A stretch of 64,000 bases of DNA from Croceivirga lutea (lineage in GTDB: Bacteria; Bacteroidota; Bacteroidia; Flavobacteriales; Flavobacteriaceae). A model generated the notes under the pieces. That model did no database searches and was not told the DNA's origin. It saw only the letters and a program-made list of their open reading frames with translations. Positions 34,450-43,771 of the stretch are shown piece after piece. The position numbers and the translations under genes are program-made. The stretch covers positions 434,001-498,000 of the forward strand of contig NZ_JACJUK010000002.1 in NCBI RefSeq assembly GCF_014235875.1, read 5' to 3'. The stretch's first letter is position 1. Each line of letters begins with the position of its first letter.

Positions 34450-35322
34450 TTATGGTACTCTTGTGCCTTGACTAGCTTCTAATAATAAAAACCAGTCTTG
34501 CAATTCTAAATTAATTTTTATAGCATTTACAGCATCTTGTAAACGTTCTTTTTGGGTTGTACCAACTACAGGAAAAACTATTGCTGGGTGCTTTAATAAG
34601 AACGCCAGCAGTAATTGACTTTCATCAGCATTGTATTTCTCTTTTAAAGATGAAAATAGTTCTCTAATTCGAGCTTGTTGGTCACTTTCTTCTCTAAAAA
34701 AACTTCCTAACGGACTCCATGCCATAGCCATTCTTTCATTGGCTATACTATCATCAAAGGTACCATCATACATTGGATTGGTATGGGTTAGCGAAAACGC
34801 TACCTGATTTGCTTCAATGCCCACTTGCGTTTCTATTAACGCAATTTGAGAAGGTGAAAAATTAGAAACACCAAACTGTTTAATCTTACCTGAAGTTTTT
34901 AGTTTTTCTATTGCCTTAGCAACTTCTTCTGGTTGCATTAAAGGACTAGGTCTATGCAACAAGAACATGTCTATATATTCTGTTTGCAATTCTTTCAAAG
35001 AACGGTCTGCAGACCAAACTATATAATCAGCGTCATATTGATAATGCTTTACCACATTATCTCTACCCCTAGTCATCTGAATACCACATTTGGTAATTAA
35101 TTGCACATTGGTTCTTGCCACACCACTTTCAACCAAAGCTTTTCCGAAAGCGGTTTCATTACCATAATTACCGTATATATCTGCATGATCAAACGCGGTT
35201 ATGCCTTTGTCTAAACAATGATTTATTAATTCGGCCATTTCAGAAGTAGATAACTCTTTACCCCAACTACCCCAAGTCATGGTTCCAGCAATAATTCTAG
35301 AATACTTATTTATGTTTTTCAT
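34450..35322 (-). CDS. Aldo/keto reductase
   Basis: This 290-residue (alpha/beta)8-barrel oxidoreductase of the AKR superfamily has DHADIYGNYGNETAFGKAL with catalytic Asp/Tyr, LITKCGIQ with Lys, and FLLHRPSPLMQPEEVA with His in the standard positions. The C-terminal FPVVGTTQKERLQDA gives the NADP-binding loop. Similar proteins are called YdhF-like oxidoreductases. First gene of the AKR-SDR-AlbA_2 operon. Confidence 0.88.
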   Translation of the reverse strand: MKNINKYSRIIAGTMTWGSWGKELSTSEMAELINHCLDKGITAFDHADIYGNYGNETAFGKALVESGVARTNVQLITKCGIQMTRGRDNVVKHYQYDADYIVWSADRSLKELQTEYIDMFLLHRPSPLMQPEEVAKAIEKLKTSGKIKQFGVSNFSPSQIALIETQVGIEANQVAFSLTHTNPMYDGTFDDSIANERMAMAWSPLGSFFREESDQQARIRELFSSLKEKYNADESQLLLAFLLKHPAIVFPVVGTTQKERLQDAVNAIKINLELQDWFLLLEASQGTRVP

Positions 35323-35477
35323 ACCAGCTGAAAATATAAAACATATCCCTTAAAACCTTCATAAATAATAGGGCGTATTAGGCATTTTAACCTTAAATTA
35401 ACAGCGCAGTTCTAAATTAATTTTCATTTTGCGCAATGCTATAAAATCCAAGCTTTTAGCGTATACCTAAGAAATAC

Positions 35478-36479
35478 ATGGAAGAAAATAATACAATCGA
35501 CATTGGAGCGGTAAACGAAAAAATTGCCGAAGAAAGTGCATTTATTGATTTACTCACTTTAGAAATGAATAAGGCCATCGTGGGTCAAAAAATGATGATT
35601 GAGCGTTTGCTCATTGGTCTTTTAGGACGTGGCCACATACTTTTAGAAGGAGTTCCTGGTTTAGCAAAAACGCTTGCCATTAATACCTTAGCCAAGGCAG
35701 TTAAAGGTAGTTTTAGTAGAATACAGTTTACACCAGACTTACTGCCGGCAGATGTTGTGGGAACCCTGATTTACAATATTAAAGAGAATGATTTCTCTAT
35801 AAAAAAAGGACCCATTTTTGCAAACTTTGTTCTTGCTGATGAGATTAACCGTGCTCCGGCAAAAGTGCAATCAGCACTATTAGAAGCTATGCAAGAACGC
35901 CAAGTAACTATTGGTGACGAAACCTTTAAATTAGAAGCGCCGTTTTTAGTTATGGCAACGCAAAACCCTGTGGAGCAAGAAGGTACTTATCCTTTACCAG
36001 AAGCTCAGGTAGATAGATTTATGCTAAAAACTGTGATTGATTATCCTAAATTAAATGAGGAACAATTAATTATTCGCCAAAATCTAAGTGGTAAAACAGA
36101 AACCGTAAACCCCGTTATTAGCGTAAAGCAAATTCTAAGAGCACAAGAGGTGGTTAAAGAGGTTTACATGGATGAAAAAATTGAGAAATATATTTTGGAT
36201 TTGGTGTTTGCCACTCGTTATCCTGAAAAGTATAATCTTTCTCATATTAAGCCATTAATTAGTTTTGGTGCTTCACCAAGAGGTAGTATTAACTTAGCTA
36301 ATGCTTCAAAATGTTATGCATTTCTTAAACGAAGAGGTTATGTAATTCCAGAAGACGTTAGGGCTATTGTTCATGATGTTTTAAGACACAGAATCGGAAT
36401 TACTTATGAAGCTGAGGCAGAAAATATTACTTCAGAAGAAATCATTAATAAAATTGTAAATGAGGTAGAAGTGCCTTAA
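35478..36479 (+). CDS. moxR: MoxR-family AAA+ ATPase of the Bat operon
   Basis: This 333-residue AAA+ ATPase has Walker A GVPGLAKT (residues 58-65) and Walker B VLADEINRAP (Asp121-Glu122), with QERQVTIGDETF and FLVMATQNPVEQEGTYPLP, which are MoxR signatures. MoxR ATPases work as chaperones for von Willebrand A proteins. It heads the Bat (Bacteroides aerotolerance) operon here, followed after 65 bp by the DUF58 gene. No ATG-proximal -7 box was certain. Confidence 0.93.
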   Translation: MEENNTIDIGAVNEKIAEESAFIDLLTLEMNKAIVGQKMMIERLLIGLLGRGHILLEGVPGLAKTLAINTLAKAVKGSFSRIQFTPDLLPADVVGTLIYNIKENDFSIKKGPIFANFVLADEINRAPAKVQSALLEAMQERQVTIGDETFKLEAPFLVMATQNPVEQEGTYPLPEAQVDRFMLKTVIDYPKLNEEQLIIRQNLSGKTETVNPVISVKQILRAQEVVKEVYMDEKIEKYILDLVFATRYPEKYNLSHIKPLISFGASPRGSINLANASKCYAFLKRRGYVIPEDVRAIVHDVLRHRIGITYEAEAENITSEEIINKIVNEVEVP

Positions 36480-36544
36480 AAGTTTAGTGCTTCCAAGCAG
36501 CTGTTCATTTTTTTGAACCTAATCAAAACTTTTCTAAAGTATAC

Positions 36545-37411
36545 ATGGATACTAAAGAGCTTTTAAAAAAGGTACGCAAAATAGAAATTAAAACGCGCCG
36601 ATTGTCTGACAATATTTTTGGCGGGGAATACCATTCTACTTTTAAAGGAAGAGGTATGACGTTTAGTGAAGTTAGACAATATCAATACGGTGATGATGTT
36701 CGTTCTATCGATTGGAATGTTACAGCACGTTACAACGAACCCTTTGTAAAAGTTTTTGAAGAAGAACGTGAGCTTACCATGATGCTTTTGGTAGACGTTA
36801 GTGGTTCAGAATTGTTCGGTACCATGAATCAATTCAAAAAAGAAATTGTTACTGAAATCTCTGCAACCTTAGCTTTTTCTGCTTTACAAAATAATGATAA
36901 AGTTGGGCTAATACTTTTTACTGATGAAGTGGAACTTTTTATTCCACCAAAAAAAGGTAAAAGTCATGTACTAAGAATTATCAGAGAACTTTTAGAATTC
37001 GAACCAAAAAGTAATAAAACTAACATTGCCGAAGCTTTAAAATTCTTAACCAATGTTTTAAAAAAGAAGGCCATTGTCTTTGTATTGTCTGATTTTATCG
37101 CAGATAATTATGACAATACCTTGCGTATTGTAGGTAATAAGCATGATGTAACTGGTATACGTGTTTATGACGAAAAAGAAGAATATATTCCAAATTTAGG
37201 AATGATTCAGGTGTTAGATGCAGAAACAGGTGCTATTGCAATGGTTAATACCAGTTCTAGAAAGGTTCGCCATGAGTATTGGAAACACCATATTGAAAAA
37301 GTTGATTATTTCAATGATTCTTTTAACAAAGCGGGTTGTGGTTCTTTGAGCTGTAGAGTTGATGAAAGCTACGTAAAAAAATTATTAGGTTACTTTAAGA
37401 GAAGAGGATGA
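36545..37411 (+). CDS. DUF58 protein of the Bat operon
   Basis: This 288-residue protein has the DUF58 segment GRGMTFSEVRQYQYGDD followed by VRSIDWNVTARYN, and a von Willebrand A-like part with the metal motif DVSGSELFG. It is the usual second partner of MoxR in Bat operons and a likely substrate or adaptor of the MoxR ATPase. The gene overlaps the next by 4 bp (ATGA). No membrane segment, so it is cytosolic. Confidence 0.9.
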   Translation: MDTKELLKKVRKIEIKTRRLSDNIFGGEYHSTFKGRGMTFSEVRQYQYGDDVRSIDWNVTARYNEPFVKVFEEERELTMMLLVDVSGSELFGTMNQFKKEIVTEISATLAFSALQNNDKVGLILFTDEVELFIPPKKGKSHVLRIIRELLEFEPKSNKTNIAEALKFLTNVLKKKAIVFVLSDFIADNYDNTLRIVGNKHDVTGIRVYDEKEEYIPNLGMIQVLDAETGAIAMVNTSSRKVRHEYWKHHIEKVDYFNDSFNKAGCGSLSCRVDESYVKKLLGYFKRRG

Positions 37412-39081
37412 TGAATAAGAAAAGTAGACCATTTTTAATCAAGAGCAAAGGGGTTCTTTTCTATAGAACTACCCTGCTTTTAGTGTGCTTTCTTTTTACT
37501 TCTTTTGCGCTGTTTTCTCAAAAAACACCAAGTGTTAAAGCAGAAATCGACACTACATCAATCAAAATTGGTCAGCAAATAAATTATAAAATCACTGTTG
37601 AGGCTGATTCTTTAGATATTGTAAACTTTCCTGAAGACCAAACATTTTCACCTTTAGAAATGGTTGAAGCGCTAACCATAGATACTACTATTAGCAATAA
37701 TAGATTAATACTACAACGTATTTATGCGTTAACACAATTTGATAGCGGCGCCTACACTATTCCACAACAACGCATTGCTATTAATGAACAAGCATTTTTA
37801 ACCGATTCTTTTAGAATTAAGGTGGCAGATGTAGCTGTTGATACCACAAAACAAAAAATGTATGACATTAAACCTTTGCTTGAAGTTGAGAAGAGCAGAG
37901 CAAAATTGTGGTGGACTATTTTATGTGTTTTAATTGGAGTGCTTGCAATTGGAGCTTTAGCATATTGGTATATCAACAGAGAAAAACCGCTAACCGAAGA
38001 TGAAAAAATTGCTTTATTACCACCCTATGATAGAGCATTAATACAATTAAAAGAACTAGAAAATTCTAAATATCTTATACAAGACGAGCATAAAAAATAC
38101 TACTCTGAGCTTACTAAAATTGTTCGGTCTTACTTAGAAGAAGAGGTACATGTTTCCGCTTTAGAAAGTACTACTGACCAGTTAATTTTAAGACTAGAGC
38201 TACTTAAAGATGCAGGGGAGTTAGACTTGCAAGACGAAACTTTACAACACTTTAAAAAAGTACTGCAAACTGCTGATTTGGTAAAATTCGCAAAATCAAA
38301 ACCTGCAAATGCAATAGCAGAACAAGACCGCAAATTGGTTGAAGATATTGTAGTTAAAACTAAAGAAGCTTTACCGGAACCCACTGAAGAAGATTTATTA
38401 GAAAACGAAGCTTACCTTGAAGAACTAGCGGAAAAGAAAAAACGTAAACGTATTTATATTGCCGCTGCAGCACTAGGTTTTTTAATTGCCTTTGGAACAG
38501 TATTTTCCATAACCTATTTTGGTTTTAAAAAGGTAAAAGACACAATTTTTGGATATCCTACCAAAGAGTTATTAGAAAATGAATGGGTTAAAAGTTCCTA
38601 CGGATTTCCATCAATAGAAATTGAAACTCCAGAAGTATTGGTGCGTAAAGAAATTGAACTTCCCGAAGAGGCCAAAGAGCTCATTAAAAAGAATCAAACC
38701 TTCACTTATGGCAGTTATTTAGGATTGTTTTCTATGACAGCGAGCTCTACTACTTACAAAGACGCAGAGGCAGAACCACAGTTTGAAGCTGCCCTTGCTG
38801 GAATGTTAGGTACAATGGAAGCTGCTGGATTAAAAAATATTATTACGAAACAAGATGAATTCACTACTAATAGTGGTGTGGAAGGATTAAAAGTCTATGG
38901 GTCTGGTCAAATGCAGTTACCAGACAGTAACATTAATCGTAAAATGGAATATGCCATTCTGCTTTTTGGAGGCAAAGGTTTTATTCAACAAGTAGTTTTG
39001 ACTTGGGAAAGTGGTGATGAATATGCTGAAAAGATTGTTGAACGTATTTTGGCTTCGGTCGATGTAAAAGCGGTAGTCTAA
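37408..39081 (+). CDS. Bat-operon membrane protein with N-terminal beta and C-terminal extra domain
   Basis: This 557-residue protein has a signal-like hydrophobic N-terminus (LLVCFLFTSFALFSQ), a beta-rich domain (about residues 36-155), a membrane helix (LWWTILCVLIGVLAIGALAY), a DUF4381-like helical part (DRALIQLKELEN..., about 205-330) and a second membrane helix (IYIAAAALGFLIAFGTVF). An approximately 180-residue C-terminal domain has YGSYLGLFSMTASS and GLKVYGSGQMQLPDS. It is the BatA-upstream membrane partner of the operon. The C-terminal domain is not one I can name. It overlaps both neighbours by 4 and 1 bp. Confidence 0.8.
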   Translation: MMNKKSRPFLIKSKGVLFYRTTLLLVCFLFTSFALFSQKTPSVKAEIDTTSIKIGQQINYKITVEADSLDIVNFPEDQTFSPLEMVEALTIDTTISNNRLILQRIYALTQFDSGAYTIPQQRIAINEQAFLTDSFRIKVADVAVDTTKQKMYDIKPLLEVEKSRAKLWWTILCVLIGVLAIGALAYWYINREKPLTEDEKIALLPPYDRALIQLKELENSKYLIQDEHKKYYSELTKIVRSYLEEEVHVSALESTTDQLILRLELLKDAGELDLQDETLQHFKKVLQTADLVKFAKSKPANAIAEQDRKLVEDIVVKTKEALPEPTEEDLLENEAYLEELAEKKKRKRIYIAAAALGFLIAFGTVFSITYFGFKKVKDTIFGYPTKELLENEWVKSSYGFPSIEIETPEVLVRKEIELPEEAKELIKKNQTFTYGSYLGLFSMTASSTTYKDAEAEPQFEAALAGMLGTMEAAGLKNIITKQDEFTTNSGVEGLKVYGSGQMQLPDSNINRKMEYAILLFGGKGFIQQVVLTWESGDEYAEKIVERILASVDVKAVV

Positions 39082-40082
39082 TGTTTAATACATCTATTGA
39101 ATATGCTAATCCGGAGTTCTTTTGGTTGCTTTTACTGCTACCATTAGCTATTTTATGGTACTACTTTACACGTAAAAAGCAAAACGCATCAGTTAAACTC
39201 TCCAGCACAAGTGCTTTTAAGGGTACAAGCTGGTTAACCAAATTAAAACCTCTACTTTTTGCTTTAAGACTTTTAGCGCTAGCAGCAGTTATTACCGCAT
39301 TAGCTAGACCACAAACCAAAGATGTTTCTACGAGAACCAAAACTACTAAGGGTATAGACATTGTTATGGCTATAGATGTGTCTTCTAGTATGTTAGCTAG
39401 AGACCTTAAACCCAATAGGTTGTCAGCTTTAAAAGAGGTAGCTTCTGACTTTATTAAACAACGCCCTAGTGATAGAATTGGGCTGGTAGCGTATGCTGGT
39501 GAAAGTTATACTAAAACGCCTATTACTAGCGATAAATCTATTGTTTTAGGTGCCTTACGAGAGATTAGTTATGGCACACTGGAAGATGGAACTGCTATTG
39601 GCATGGGCTTGGCTACTGCTGTAAATCGATTAAAAGAAAGTAAGGCTATTAGTAAAGTAATTATTCTTCTTACAGATGGTGTTAATAACTCTGGGTTTAT
39701 TGAACCACAAACAGCAGCAGATTTAGCAGTAGAATACGGTATTAAAACGTACACTATTGGTTTAGGAACTAATGGCAATGCTTTAACCCCTATTGCTTAC
39801 CGCAGAGATGGTTCTTTTCAATACGGTATGCGACAAGTTGAAATAGATGAAGTACTATTACAAGATATTGCCAAAGTAACTGGTGGCCGTTATTTCAGAG
39901 CAACAGATAATGAAGAACTAGCTGAAATTTACGGGGAAATCAACAAACTAGAAAAAACCGAGATTGAAGAATTTAAATATACCAGATTTGAAGAAAAATT
40001 TCGTCCTTGGGTTTTTCTGGCAGGCATTTTGTTGCTCGTAGAATGGCTATTACGTACAACCCTATTTAAAAGTTTTATATAA
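39081..40082 (+). CDS. batA: BatA, von Willebrand A membrane protein
   Basis: This 333-residue protein has an N-terminal hydrophobic helix (FFWLLLLLPLAILWYY), a second near residues 57-75, a VWA domain with the MIDAS motif DVSSS (Asp99, Ser101, Ser103) preceded by IDIVMAI, and a C-terminal membrane helix (WVFLAGILLLVEWLL). BatA is a conserved Bat component linked to aerotolerance and stress. Its start overlaps the previous stop by one base; batB starts 3 bp after the stop. Confidence 0.92.
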   Translation: MFNTSIEYANPEFFWLLLLLPLAILWYYFTRKKQNASVKLSSTSAFKGTSWLTKLKPLLFALRLLALAAVITALARPQTKDVSTRTKTTKGIDIVMAIDVSSSMLARDLKPNRLSALKEVASDFIKQRPSDRIGLVAYAGESYTKTPITSDKSIVLGALREISYGTLEDGTAIGMGLATAVNRLKESKAISKVIILLTDGVNNSGFIEPQTAADLAVEYGIKTYTIGLGTNGNALTPIAYRRDGSFQYGMRQVEIDEVLLQDIAKVTGGRYFRATDNEELAEIYGEINKLEKTEIEEFKYTRFEEKFRPWVFLAGILLLVEWLLRTTLFKSFI

Positions 40083-40084
40083 TA

Positions 40085-41131
40085 ATGGTACAGTTCGAAG
40101 AAAAAATATACTTCTATCTACTGGGCATAGTTCCAATACTTGTGCTGTTGTTTTTAATGCTTCAAGTTTGGAAAAGAGCAAAGCAGAAAGAATTTGCTAA
40201 TGCGGCATTGCTTAAAAAATTAGCACCTAACAAATCAAAATTTAAAAGCTCTCTTAAGCTTCTTATATTTTTGTTAGGCATTTCATTTTTAATTATCGCT
40301 TTGGCAAATCCTAAAATCGGCACCAAGCTAGAAACGGTGAAAAGAGAAGGTGTTGATATTGTTTTTGCTGTTGATGTTTCTAAAAGTATGTTGGCCGAAG
40401 ACATTGCACCTAATCGTATTGAAAAGTCAAAACGTATTGTTTCTGAAATAATAAATCAGTTAGCTAGCGATAGAATTGGTATAATAGCATACGCAGGGCA
40501 AGCCTATCCGCAATTACCTATTACCACAGATTATGGTGCAGCAAAAATGTTTCTGCAAAGTATGAATACTGATATGCTTTCTTCTCAAGGAACAGCAATT
40601 AATGCGGCAATAGACTTGGCCACCACCTATTTTGATGATCAAGAGCAAACTAATAGAGTGCTGTTTATTGTTTCTGATGGTGAAGACCATTCTGAAGGTA
40701 GCACCTTAGAAGCAGTAGATAAAGCTGTTGAAAACGGAATTAGAGTTTATACCATTGGAGTTGGTAGAACAAAAGGCGCTCCAATACCTATAAAACGAAA
40801 TGGAGTTGTAGAAAGCCTTAAAAAAGATAGTCAAGGTGAAGTCGTAATTACAAGGCTTAATGAACAAGTACTTGTAGACATTGCAGATGAAGGTAATGGC
40901 AATTATATTAATGGAGCTGATACCGAAAGTGCTGTGGAATTTATTAAAGAAGAATTAGCACAAATGGATAAAAAAGAATTTGAAGCTAAACAATTTGCGG
41001 AGTATAAAGACCAATTTCAATGGTTTCTGGGTTTAGGGCTTTTCTTTTTATTTTTAGATGTTTTCTTGCTTGATAGAAAAACAGCTTGGTTGAAAAAACT
41101 AAATCTTTTTAATGAACATGATGATGAGTAA
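40085..41131 (+). CDS. batB: BatB, von Willebrand A membrane protein
   Basis: This 348-residue paralogue of BatA has the MIDAS motif DVSKS (Asp97, Ser99, Ser101), an N-terminal helix (LLGIVPILVLLFLMLQVW), a second near residues 58-75 and a C-terminal helix. LLFLDVFLLDRKTAWL is near the end. It is the second VWA protein of the Bat operon and probably pairs with BatA. The last bases overlap the start region of batC. Confidence 0.92.
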   Translation: MVQFEEKIYFYLLGIVPILVLLFLMLQVWKRAKQKEFANAALLKKLAPNKSKFKSSLKLLIFLLGISFLIIALANPKIGTKLETVKREGVDIVFAVDVSKSMLAEDIAPNRIEKSKRIVSEIINQLASDRIGIIAYAGQAYPQLPITTDYGAAKMFLQSMNTDMLSSQGTAINAAIDLATTYFDDQEQTNRVLFIVSDGEDHSEGSTLEAVDKAVENGIRVYTIGVGRTKGAPIPIKRNGVVESLKKDSQGEVVITRLNEQVLVDIADEGNGNYINGADTESAVEFIKEELAQMDKKEFEAKQFAEYKDQFQWFLGLGLFFLFLDVFLLDRKTAWLKKLNLFNEHDDE

Positions 41132-41996
41132 GATTAAGATTTTTATACTAGTAGTACTTTTTGGAGCTAACTTTTCTATTGCTCAAAATAGTGATGAAGA
41201 AGCTCAAAAAATAGCAGAACAAGCACTGCGAGATTCTAAAAATATTACCTACGATGCCAATAAAGAACTGGTACAAAACGACTTTATTAATGCCGAAGCC
41301 GAATACCGAAAAGCCATTTCTAAAAGCAGCGAAAATATAGCTGCACCTTATAATTTAGGTCGTGCTTATTACAATCGTGAAAGTTTTGAAGAAGCTTTTG
41401 GTAGATTTAAATCTGCGGGAGAAAAGGCTACTGAAAAACCAGACAAGCACAAAGCATTTCATAACATGGGTAATGTGTTTATGAAAAACAAAGAATATGC
41501 AAAAGCGGTTGAAGCTTACAAAGAAGCACTACGCGCCAATCCTAACGACGATGAAACACGTTACAATTTAGCACTTGCCAAAAAAATGCAAGAGCAAGAT
41601 AAAAACGACCAAAACAACGATAATAACCAAGATAAAAACGACCAGAACAAAGACGACCAAAATCAGAATCAAGACCAAAACCAAAACGAAGGAGATAACG
41701 AACAAAAAGACGAAGGAGACGAAAAGGATAAAGAAGGAGAAAATGGTGATGAAGGAAATGAAAAATCTGAAGAGAATAAAGAAGGTGATGGCGACCAAAA
41801 GAAAGAACAAGAGCAAAAGCCTAAAAATGAGGGTGATGAAAAAGATGATAGAAAAAACCCAAGGCCTAATCAATTAAGTAAACAACAAATTCAGAATTTA
41901 TTAGAAGCAATGCAGAACGAAGAGAAGAAAGTGCAAGAAAAACTTAACGCTCAAAAAGTTCGTGGTGCTAAAACTAAAAACGAAAAAGACTGGTAA
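41112..41996 (+). CDS. batC: BatC, TPR protein with acidic Asn/Gln/Lys/Glu-rich tail
   Basis: This 294-residue exported protein has an N-terminal signal peptide (FILVVLFGANFSIAQ), TPR repeats in about residues 55-155 (AAPYNLGRAYYNRESFEEAF, VEAYKEALRANPNDDETR) and a long low-complexity region (about 158-255) of Asn, Gln, Asp, Lys, Glu and Gly. Several starts are possible between 41112 and 41124; the ATG at 41124 (MSKIKIF) is closest to the signal peptide. Interacts with BatB/BatD in the family's model. Confidence 0.88.
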   Translation: MNMMMSKIKIFILVVLFGANFSIAQNSDEEAQKIAEQALRDSKNITYDANKELVQNDFINAEAEYRKAISKSSENIAAPYNLGRAYYNRESFEEAFGRFKSAGEKATEKPDKHKAFHNMGNVFMKNKEYAKAVEAYKEALRANPNDDETRYNLALAKKMQEQDKNDQNNDNNQDKNDQNKDDQNQNQDQNQNEGDNEQKDEGDEKDKEGENGDEGNEKSEENKEGDGDQKKEQEQKPKNEGDEKDDRKNPRPNQLSKQQIQNLLEAMQNEEKKVQEKLNAQKVRGAKTKNEKDW

Positions 41997-43771
41997 TGTT
42001 TCGCATGTTTAACCAACATATGGTAGTATTTTTCTTTTTGGTGAGCATGTTTTCTTTTGCTCAAGACCAAGAAGAGGTAACCTTTGAAGTTAAGCTAAGC
42101 AAAGAAAAATTAGGCCTTAATGAGCGATTGCGAGTTGAATTTCAAATGAATAAAGACGGCGATAATTTTGCTCCGCCAGATTTTGAAGATTTCAATATTG
42201 TTATGGGCCCTGCTCAACAAATTAGCTCCTCTTGGATTAACGGTAAACGTAGTTTTAACAAGTCTTATTCCTATGTACTCGAACCTAAAAAACAAGGTAT
42301 TATTGAGATAGGCCAAGCTTCAATCGAAATTGCTGGCAACACCTACAAAACAGTTCCAAAACAAGTTACTGTTACAGCAGCGGTTGACAACCCCAATGCA
42401 CCTAAAACTGCAAATGATATTGCTGAAGAAAATATTCATCTTGTTGCCGAAGTTTCTAAAGGGAGCCCTTATTTGAACGAGGCAGTAACTGTGGTTTATA
42501 AGCTTTTTGTTAGTCCAGATATTAGAGTTAACAACTTTAGACCTCTAGACAATCCTAAATACAATAATTTTTGGAGTCAAGATATTCCAGTGAAACGGTA
42601 CGACCCCAAAAATGAAACCTATCAAGGTAAAAATTACAGAAGCGTTATTTTAAAGAGAGTAGTGCTATATCCTCAAAAATCTGGTCAGCTTTCTATAGCA
42701 CCATTAACTATTGAATTATATGTAGATGTGCCTACCAATAAAAGAGATTTTTTTGGTAGTCCAGTATATCGTTCAGCAACTACCAATGTGTCTGCTGGTA
42801 GCCGAACACTTAACGTTAAAGCCCTGCCAATTCAAGGTAAACCGGCTAATTTTAGCGGTGCTGTAGGTGATTTTGATTTTTCGGTTTCAACAAGTAAAAC
42901 TGCGCTAAATGCATCAGAATCTTTACAAGCTAAGGTAGAAATAACTGGTAAAGGAAATTTAAAATTATTTCAATTACCAGAACCTGCTTTACCCAGTTCT
43001 TTAGAGGTATATGAACCAGAGTACGATGAAAAAGTAACTACAACACTATCTGGCATGGAAGGTAAAGTGGCTAATAATTATACTATAGTGCCTTCATTTC
43101 GAGGAAAATACCCCATTCCTTCTATTGAGTTTAGTTTTTTTAATCCGAAAACTGGAAGCTATGAAACCCTCTCCTCTAATGAAATTACGATTGATGTTTT
43201 AGAAGGTCCAGAAGGCAATGACGTTGCCGTTACAAATGCTCAAAATTCAAAAGTTTTAGTTCCCACAGGAAAGCAATTTCATTTTATAAAAACAACTACT
43301 AATTTTTCTTCAACCTCAACTAATTTTTTGTTTGGTTCAACTAAATTTTATGCCTACCTATTTGGACCATTAGTGCTAATACCCCTCTTTATTCTTTGGC
43401 GCAGAAAAAAAGAAAAAGATGAGCAAAACGTTGAAGGCACCAGACTTAAAAAGGTTAATAAACTTGCTCGAAAATATTTGTCAGCTGCTAAAAAGGCATT
43501 AGGTAATAAAGAGGAGTTTTATGTTGCCCTAGAAAAAGCACTACATAATTATTTAAAAGCCAAACTTAAAATTGAAACTTCTGATTTTAGCAAGGATAAA
43601 ATCAACACTCTTTTGTTAAGCAAAAATGTGGATGAAGGTAGCATAGAAAAATTCATTCAATTACTCAAAAACTGTGAAATGGCAAGGTATAGCCCATTTA
43701 CTCAAGTTCAAATGAACGAAGATTACAATGAAGCTAGTGATGTAATTTCAAAATTGGATAAGCAGTTATGA
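41996..43771 (+). CDS. batD: BatD, membrane protein
   Basis: This 591-residue protein begins with a signal peptide (VFFFLVSMFSFAQ), followed by repeated beta-sandwich domains (about residues 22-440) with ISSSWINGKRSFNKSYSYVL and FRGKYPIPSIEFSF. A membrane helix (FYAYLFGPLVLIPLFILW) precedes a cytosolic helical tail with the KARKYLSAAKKAL-type pattern (KLARKYLSAAKKAL). This is the BatD oxygen-tolerance protein. Starts on the last base of batC and overlaps batE by 4 bp. Confidence 0.92.
   Translation: MFRMFNQHMVVFFFLVSMFSFAQDQEEVTFEVKLSKEKLGLNERLRVEFQMNKDGDNFAPPDFEDFNIVMGPAQQISSSWINGKRSFNKSYSYVLEPKKQGIIEIGQASIEIAGNTYKTVPKQVTVTAAVDNPNAPKTANDIAEENIHLVAEVSKGSPYLNEAVTVVYKLFVSPDIRVNNFRPLDNPKYNNFWSQDIPVKRYDPKNETYQGKNYRSVILKRVVLYPQKSGQLSIAPLTIELYVDVPTNKRDFFGSPVYRSATTNVSAGSRTLNVKALPIQGKPANFSGAVGDFDFSVSTSKTALNASESLQAKVEITGKGNLKLFQLPEPALPSSLEVYEPEYDEKVTTTLSGMEGKVANNYTIVPSFRGKYPIPSIEFSFFNPKTGSYETLSSNEITIDVLEGPEGNDVAVTNAQNSKVLVPTGKQFHFIKTTTNFSSTSTNFLFGSTKFYAYLFGPLVLIPLFILWRRKKEKDEQNVEGTRLKKVNKLARKYLSAAKKALGNKEEFYVALEKALHNYLKAKLKIETSDFSKDKINTLLLSKNVDEGSIEKFIQLLKNCEMARYSPFTQVQMNEDYNEASDVISKLDKQL

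Noticed and set aside
41568-41877. Long frames of about 100 codons on both strands, one a highly hydrophobic run of Ile, Val, Leu and Phe
   Set aside because: They are alternative readings of the low-complexity tail of batC and lack any independent start, homology or context.
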